A program made the position numbers and the translations under genes. The notes under the pieces are model-generated. The model was not told the origin of the DNA. It made no database searches and saw nothing but the letters and a program-made list of their open reading frames with translations. Positions 59,660 through 64,000 of a stretch of DNA of 64,000 nucleotides are shown one piece after another; position 1 is the first letter of the stretch; each line of letters opens with the position of its first letter. This DNA comes from DATAEG01 sp963703085 (GTDB lineage Bacteria > Actinomycetota > Actinomycetes > Mycobacteriales > Jatrophihabitantaceae). The stretch lies in assembly GCA_963703085.1 (NCBI GenBank), contig OY969789.1, forward strand, positions 62,001 to 126,000. Direction: 5' to 3'.

Positions 59660-61576
59660 TCAGCCGAACGGGACGGTGACCGGTGCCGCTGTTCCGCCCT
59701 GGTGCTCGAACTGGGTGCGGAACAGCTCCGCATAGAGCCCACCGCGGGCAAGAAGTTCACGGTGCGTCCCGCTCGAGACGATGCGTCCATCGGCGACCAC
59801 GACGATGCGGTCGGCGCCGACGATGGTCGACAGCCGGTGCGCGATCACCAGCGATGTGCGCCCGATCAACGCCGTGTTCAGCGCCGCTTGCACCGCTGCT
59901 TCGCTCTCGCTGTCCAAATGCGCGGTGGCCTCGTCCAGGATGACGATGTCCGGCGACTTCAGCAGCAGACGCGCGATTGCCAGCCGTTGCTTCTCCCCAC
60001 CGGACAGCCGATAGCCACGATCACCGACGACGGTGTCCAGCCCGTCCGGCAGCGATCGGATCAATGCGCCGACCTGGGCATCATCCAGGGCGGCCCACAG
60101 CTGCTCGTCGGTGCCGTCGGGCCGCGCGTAGAGCAGGTTGGCTCGCACGCTGTCGTGGAACATGTGCGCGTCCTGGGTCACGACTCCGATCCGGCGCCGC
60201 AGCGAGTCCTGGGTGACCGTGCGCACGTCGTGTCCGGCCACCCGCACAGAGCCGGCCCGGACGTCGTAGATGCGTGGGACGAGCTGACTGATCGTGGTCT
60301 TTCCGGCCCCGGACGGGCCGACCAGCGCGACCAACTCCCCCGGCTGCACCGAGAAGGTGATGCCGCGAAGCACCTCCTGGGTCGGTGCGTTGTCCAGCCG
60401 GGCGACGTCCTCGAGTGATGCCAGCGAAACCTCGGTGGCGCTCGGGTAGGAGAAGTGCACGTCGTCGAACTCGATGCCCGCCGGGCCGTCCGGCAACGCC
60501 GGCGCACCGGGCTCGTCGGCGATCATCGGGGGCAGGTCGAGCACCTCGAAGACGCGGTCGAAGCTGACCAGCGCGCTCATGATGTCCACCCTGGCATTCG
60601 ACAAGCTGGTGAGCGGGCCGTACAGCCGAGTCAGCAACAGCGCCAGGGTCACTACCTGGCCGGCGTCCAACCGTCCGGTGAGCGCGAAATAGCCGCCCAG
60701 GCCGTACACCAGCGCCTGGGCCAGCGCCGCCACCAAGCTCAACGCCACGAAGAAGAGCCGCGAGTACATCGCCGACGTAACCCCGATGTCGCGGACCCGC
60801 CCAGCCCGGTCACGGAAGGACCGGTCCTCCTCGGCGAGCCGGCCGAACAGCTTGACCAGCAGCGCGCCGGAAACGTTGAACCGCTCGGTCATCGTCGTGT
60901 TCATCGACGCGTTGAGGTTGTACGACTCGCGGGTGATGCCCTGCAGCCGCTGACCGATGCGGCGCGCCGGAACGACGAACACCGGGAGCAGCACCAGCGC
61001 CAGCAGGGTGATCTGCCACGACAGCGAGAACATCACCGCGGCGGTGACGACGAGGCTGACCGTGTTGGAGACGACTCCGGACAACGTCGAGGTGAACGCT
61101 TGTTGAGCGCCCAGCACGTCGTTGTTGAGGCGACTGACCAGCGCGCCGGTCTGGGTGCGGGTGAAGAAGGCCAGTGGCATGCGCTGCACGTGGTCGAACA
61201 CGGCGGTGCGCAGGTCGTAGATCAGTCCTTCACCGATCCGCGCCGAGTACCACCGCTGCGCGAAGGAGAGCGCAGCGTCGGCGACCGCCAATCCGGCGAT
61301 GACGAACGCGATCCGGATGACGGTGGCCGGGGCACCGTGGGACGTGATCGTGTTGACCACCCGACCGGCCAGCACCGGAGTGGCAACGCTGATCACCGCG
61401 TCGACCACGATCAGCAGCAGAAACACGCCCAGCTCGAGCCGGTACGGCCTGGCGAAACGTGCCACCCGTAGCCACGTGCCCCTCGGCAGTGGGGCGGCCT
61501 CAGCCGTCGCACCCGTACGGTAAGACCGGGCTGCGCCGCGCCACATCCCGTGGCCGGCTGGCATGGTCACGCGCAT
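59660..61576 (-). CDS. ABC transporter, fused permease-ATPase (multidrug/lipid exporter type)
   Basis: 638-aa half-transporter. Six membrane helices lie in about 40-340 and the nucleotide-binding domain in about 360-620, with Walker A GPSGAGKTT, signature LSGGEKQRLAIARLL and Walker B DIVILDEATAHLD. It should work as a homodimer. The substrate is unknown. It is convergent with the ROK gene (6-bp gap), and it is the gene inserted between aconitase's neighbourhood and the enoyl-CoA hydratase compared with mycobacteria. Confidence 0.92.
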   Translation of the reverse strand: MRVTMPAGHGMWRGAARSYRTGATAEAAPLPRGTWLRVARFARPYRLELGVFLLLIVVDAVISVATPVLAGRVVNTITSHGAPATVIRIAFVIAGLAVADAALSFAQRWYSARIGEGLIYDLRTAVFDHVQRMPLAFFTRTQTGALVSRLNNDVLGAQQAFTSTLSGVVSNTVSLVVTAAVMFSLSWQITLLALVLLPVFVVPARRIGQRLQGITRESYNLNASMNTTMTERFNVSGALLVKLFGRLAEEDRSFRDRAGRVRDIGVTSAMYSRLFFVALSLVAALAQALVYGLGGYFALTGRLDAGQVVTLALLLTRLYGPLTSLSNARVDIMSALVSFDRVFEVLDLPPMIADEPGAPALPDGPAGIEFDDVHFSYPSATEVSLASLEDVARLDNAPTQEVLRGITFSVQPGELVALVGPSGAGKTTISQLVPRIYDVRAGSVRVAGHDVRTVTQDSLRRRIGVVTQDAHMFHDSVRANLLYARPDGTDEQLWAALDDAQVGALIRSLPDGLDTVVGDRGYRLSGGEKQRLAIARLLLKSPDIVILDEATAHLDSESEAAVQAALNTALIGRTSLVIAHRLSTIVGADRIVVVADGRIVSSGTHRELLARGGLYAELFRTQFEHQGGTAAPVTVPFG

Positions 61577-61654
61577 CCTCCCGGGAGCATCGTCGGGCGT
61601 CCTTCGTCGCTCACCCGAACGCCCGGAACGGCGGGATTTGTTCCCGTCGCAGGC

Positions 61655-62437
61655 TCACTCGCCGGATAGTAGGGCCCGCATCCGACGGATCTGGGCCAGA
61701 CGCTCGGCCCGCTCTTGCTCGTGCTGGCTGCGCGCTGCTGCCTCCAGCAGCAAGGCCTTCGTCTCCCGTACTGCTGCGATCGGTGACCGGAGCACGGACT
61801 GCACCAGCTCGTCGACCGCTTGGCTGAGTTGCTCGGCGGGCACGACCCGGTTGGCCAGGCCCACCCGATCCGCCTCGGCAGCCGACACCCGCCGACCGGT
61901 CACGCAGATCTCCATGGCCCGCGAGTAGCCGACCAGTTCGATCAACCGCCTGGTACCGCCCAGGTCCGGCACGAGACCGAGCGGTACTTCAGCCATCGTG
62001 AGTTGCGCGTCCTCGGTGAGCACGCGCAGATCGCAGGCCAGCGCGAGCTGGAATCCGGCGCCCACCGCGTGCCCTTGCACCGCTGCGATGCTGAGCAGCT
62101 CAGGTCGGGCCAGCCACCCAAAGGCTGCCTGGAATTGCTCGATGGCCTCGGCTGCCTCGTGCTCGGGCATCGTCGCCAGATCGGCGAACGACACTGCGTC
62201 GGGCAATCCACCCGGCGAGAACATGGCCCGATCCAGACCGGCCGAGAAGGACGCGCCGGCCGCGCGCACGACGACGACGCGGACGGCAGCGGGCAGGGCG
62301 CCGCCGACCGCGCGCAGCCCAGCCCACATCCGCGGGGTTTGCGCGTTCAATCGGTCGGGACGATCCAAGAGAACAGTCGCGATCGGGCCGTCGACTGTGG
62401 CGTGGAGACCGGATCCGCTGGGCAGGTCGATCTCCAT
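61655..62437 (-). CDS. Enoyl-CoA hydratase/isomerase family protein
   Basis: 260-aa crotonase-fold protein. The oxyanion-hole segments are ASFSAGLD (about 62-69) and AVQGHAVGAGFQLALACDL (about 109-127). The first catalytic Glu position lies in the AGFQ stretch and is not acidic here (Gln), the second in MAEVPLGLVPDLGG. The reaction may therefore differ from hydration. Its position before the HTH and ABC-F genes matches echA12 (Rv1472). It probably acts on acyl-CoA, but the substrate is unknown. Confidence 0.87.
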   Translation of the reverse strand: MEIDLPSGSGLHATVDGPIATVLLDRPDRLNAQTPRMWAGLRAVGGALPAAVRVVVVRAAGASFSAGLDRAMFSPGGLPDAVSFADLATMPEHEAAEAIEQFQAAFGWLARPELLSIAAVQGHAVGAGFQLALACDLRVLTEDAQLTMAEVPLGLVPDLGGTRRLIELVGYSRAMEICVTGRRVSAAEADRVGLANRVVPAEQLSQAVDELVQSVLRSPIAAVRETKALLLEAAARSQHEQERAERLAQIRRMRALLSGE

Positions 62438-62452
62438 GCAACGCTCCTTGAG

Positions 62453-62665
62453 TCAGGCTCGCGGCTTGCTGCGCGTCGCGCCTCCGCGACCGCGCAGGGC
62501 GACCCCAGACTCTGCCAGCAAACGGTGCACGAATCCGTACGAGCGGCCGTGCTTGTCGGCCAGTTCCCGGATGCTGCGGCCCTTGGCGTAGTGCTTGGTG
62601 ACCTCTTCGGCGAGCTTTTCGCGTGCCGCGCCGGTCACTCGGACGCCCTTTTCAAACTTTGCCAT
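62453..62665 (-). CDS. Small HTH protein (Rv1473A-like)
   Basis: 70 aa. MAKFEKGVRVTGAAREKLAE leads into a helix-turn-helix (GRSIRELADKHGRSYGFVHR, about 29-48) with a basic tail ending SKPRA. Small conserved actinobacterial regulators of this kind lie beside the ABC-F gene, as Rv1473A does. It is 15 bp from the enoyl-CoA hydratase start and probably shares its mRNA. The DNA target is unknown. Confidence 0.85.
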   Translation of the reverse strand: MAKFEKGVRVTGAAREKLAEEVTKHYAKGRSIRELADKHGRSYGFVHRLLAESGVALRGRGGATRSKPRA

Positions 62666-62756
62666 TCTTGTTGCCCCCGTATCCGCGCCGCGCCGAGGAG
62701 ACGCGGCGATGTGCTCACAGAGCCGCTGCAGCGGTTCGTCTGTCGCTTTCCGGAGG

Positions 62757-64000
62757 CTACGCGAGGGCCACTAGATCGGCCAACTGGTCGTTCCAACTGT
62801 CCTCGATACCGTCCGGTAGCAGGATGACCTTCTCCGGCGCCAGCGCCTCGACGGCCCCTTCATCATGGGTAACGAGCACGATGGCCCCGCGGAAACTGCG
62901 CAGCGCGTCGAGAACCTGCTGACGGCTCACCGGGTCCAGGTTGTTCGTCGGCTCGTCCAGCAGCAGGACATTTGCCGAACCGGTGACCAGCATCGCAAGC
63001 GAAAGCCGGGTCTTCTCTCCTCCGGAGAGCACTCCGGCCGGCTTGTTGACGTCGTCGCCGGAGAACAGGAACGCCCCGAGGATGGACCGCAACTGCGTGT
63101 CGGTAGGTGCCGCCGCGACGCCACCCACCTGCCCCATTCCGGGCACTAAGACGGATGCCGAACTGGCCGACCGCATGTTGTCCAGGACCGTCGCGTCGAT
63201 GTCGAGCGTCTCGTGTTCCTGGGCGTAGTAGCCCAGTCGCAGGCCGTGGCCCGGTACGACCTCACCGGTGTCGCACGTTTCGAGCCCGGCCAGCAAGCGC
63301 AGCAACGTCGTCTTGCCGGCACCGTTGAGACCCAGCACCACGACCCGCGACCCGCGGTCGATCGCCAGGTCGACGTCGGTGAACACCTCAAGGGAGCCGT
63401 ACGACTTCGACAGCCCGGACGCGGTGAGCGGGGTGCGACCGCACGGCGCCGGGTCCGGGAACCGGAGACGGGCCACTTTGTCGCCCTGCCGCTCGTCGGC
63501 CAACCCGGCCGCCAGCACGGCAGCGCGCCGGTCCATCTGGTGTGCGGCGCGCGCCTTTGTTGCCTTCGCGCGCATCTTGTCGGCCTGGCTGCGCAAGGTC
63601 TCGATCTTGCGCTCGGCATTGGCCCGCTCGCGGTGCCGGCGGCGTTCGTCGGTCTCGCGTTGCTTGAGGTAGGTCTGCCAGCCGACGTTGTAGATGTCCA
63701 GCACCGCGCGGTTGGCGTCCAGGTACCACACCTTGTTGACGACCGCCCCGAGCAGTTCCACGTCGTGGCTGATAACGATCAGGCCGCCCTTGTGCTGGCT
63801 GAGATAGCCGCGCAGCCAGGTGATCGAGTCGGCGTCAAGGTGGTTGGTGGGCTCGTCGAGCAGCAGGGTGGTGGGTTCGCCGCCGTTGTCCGCGAACAAG
63901 ATTCGAGCGAGCTCGATGCGACGGCGTTGACCGCCGGAGAGGGTGCGCAGCGGCTGACCGAGCACCCGGTCGGGCAGGCCGAGATTGGCGCAGATACGGG
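62757..64000 (-). CDS. ABC-F family ATPase (5' end beyond the window)
   Basis: At least 414 codons of the C-terminal part; the frame runs past base 64000 and the N-terminal Walker A is outside. The first domain keeps LSGGQRRRIELARIL and LLLDEPTNHLD; the ABC-F linker has KQRETDERRRHRERANAE and AHQMDRRAA; the second domain has Walker A GLNGAGKTT, LSGGEKTRLSLAMLV and LLLDEPTNNLD. ABC-F proteins act on the ribosome, some giving antibiotic resistance. It is the counterpart of Rv1473; resistance cannot be inferred because the linker is not diagnostic. Confidence 0.92.
   Translation of the reverse strand, partial: RICANLGLPDRVLGQPLRTLSGGQRRRIELARILFADNGGEPTTLLLDEPTNHLDADSITWLRGYLSQHKGGLIVISHDVELLGAVVNKVWYLDANRAVLDIYNVGWQTYLKQRETDERRRHRERANAERKIETLRSQADKMRAKATKARAAHQMDRRAAVLAAGLADERQGDKVARLRFPDPAPCGRTPLTASGLSKSYGSLEVFTDVDLAIDRGSRVVVLGLNGAGKTTLLRLLAGLETCDTGEVVPGHGLRLGYYAQEHETLDIDATVLDNMRSASSASVLVPGMGQVGGVAAAPTDTQLRSILGAFLFSGDDVNKPAGVLSGGEKTRLSLAMLVTGSANVLLLDEPTNNLDPVSRQQVLDALRSFRGAIVLVTHDEGAVEALAPEKVILLPDGIEDSWNDQLADLVALA

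Overview
The window is a 64 kb piece of a high-GC actinobacterial chromosome. GTG starts are common, and stop/start overlaps (ATGA, GTGA) join genes into operons. The right half (about 39.2-64.0 kb) keeps the gene neighbourhood seen in Mycobacterium tuberculosis around Rv1472-Rv1488: an ABC-F ATPase, a small HTH protein, an enoyl-CoA hydratase, aconitase, a RipA-type NlpC/P60 hydrolase, MoxR, DUF58, a VWA protein, FabG, an InhA-type enoyl reductase, ferrochelatase, NfeD and an SPFH protein. It is not Mycobacterium itself: RipB, Rv1476 and the TetR gene beside aconitase are absent, and a sirtuin, a PAP2/AUR1-like phosphatase, a drug-exporter-type ABC protein and a pentose-type ABC operon sit in the block. 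A non-mycobacterial member of the Frankia/Nakamurella/Jatrophihabitans part of the phylum would fit, but the genus cannot be decided from sequence reading alone.

Layout. 1-2.7 kb: 3' part of an ATP-dependent DNA ligase and an M20 peptidase. 2.8-5.75 kb: tRNA-Leu(GAG), followed by cydA-cydB enclosed by an exact 17-bp direct repeat of the tRNA 3' end, the footprint of an integrated element with no integrase. 5.8-8.7 kb: aldo/keto reductase, phosphoesterase, SnoaL-like protein and a frameshifted alpha/beta hydrolase. 8.7-15.2 kb: a secreted helical-toroid protein, a translationally coupled operon (ATP-grasp, PHP, family-2 glycosyltransferase, 52-aa membrane protein) and a convergent PIG-L deacetylase fused to a degenerate receiver domain; this looks like an undescribed cell-surface glycan system. 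15.3-22.1 kb: DUF2071, DsbA-like, NhaA, aldo/keto reductase, acyltransferase, MFS and a dehydrogenase. 22.2-24.75 kb: a secreted G1 (glutamic) peptidase, a 13E12/DUF222-HNH pseudogene with four frameshifts, and a diverged tandem repeat. 24.75-34.7 kb: GNAT, DUF885, two PH-domain membrane proteins, a molybdopterin oxidoreductase, YceI, an AGE epimerase and a CPBP protease. 34.76-37.9 kb: an HTH-TOBE regulator with modA, modB and modC. 37.9-39.2 kb: an Eis-like acetyltransferase.

39.2-52 kb: SPFH/NfeD, a DUF3097 protein, a probable structured RNA, ferrochelatase, the FabG/InhA pair, the MoxR-DUF58-VWA chaperone/surface module, the peptidoglycan hydrolase, PAP2 and the sirtuin. 52.2-59.7 kb: aconitase, then a sugar ABC importer (lipoprotein, ATPase, permease) with its ROK repressor. 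59.7-64 kb: an ABC exporter, an enoyl-CoA hydratase, a small HTH protein and a truncated ABC-F ATPase.

Working together: modABC can supply molybdate for the molybdopterin oxidoreductase 3 kb away; FabG and the enoyl reductase perform two successive fatty-acid elongation steps; MoxR, DUF58 and the VWA protein form one envelope module beside the NlpC/P60 hydrolase; the pentose-type ABC genes and ROK regulator form a self-contained uptake unit.
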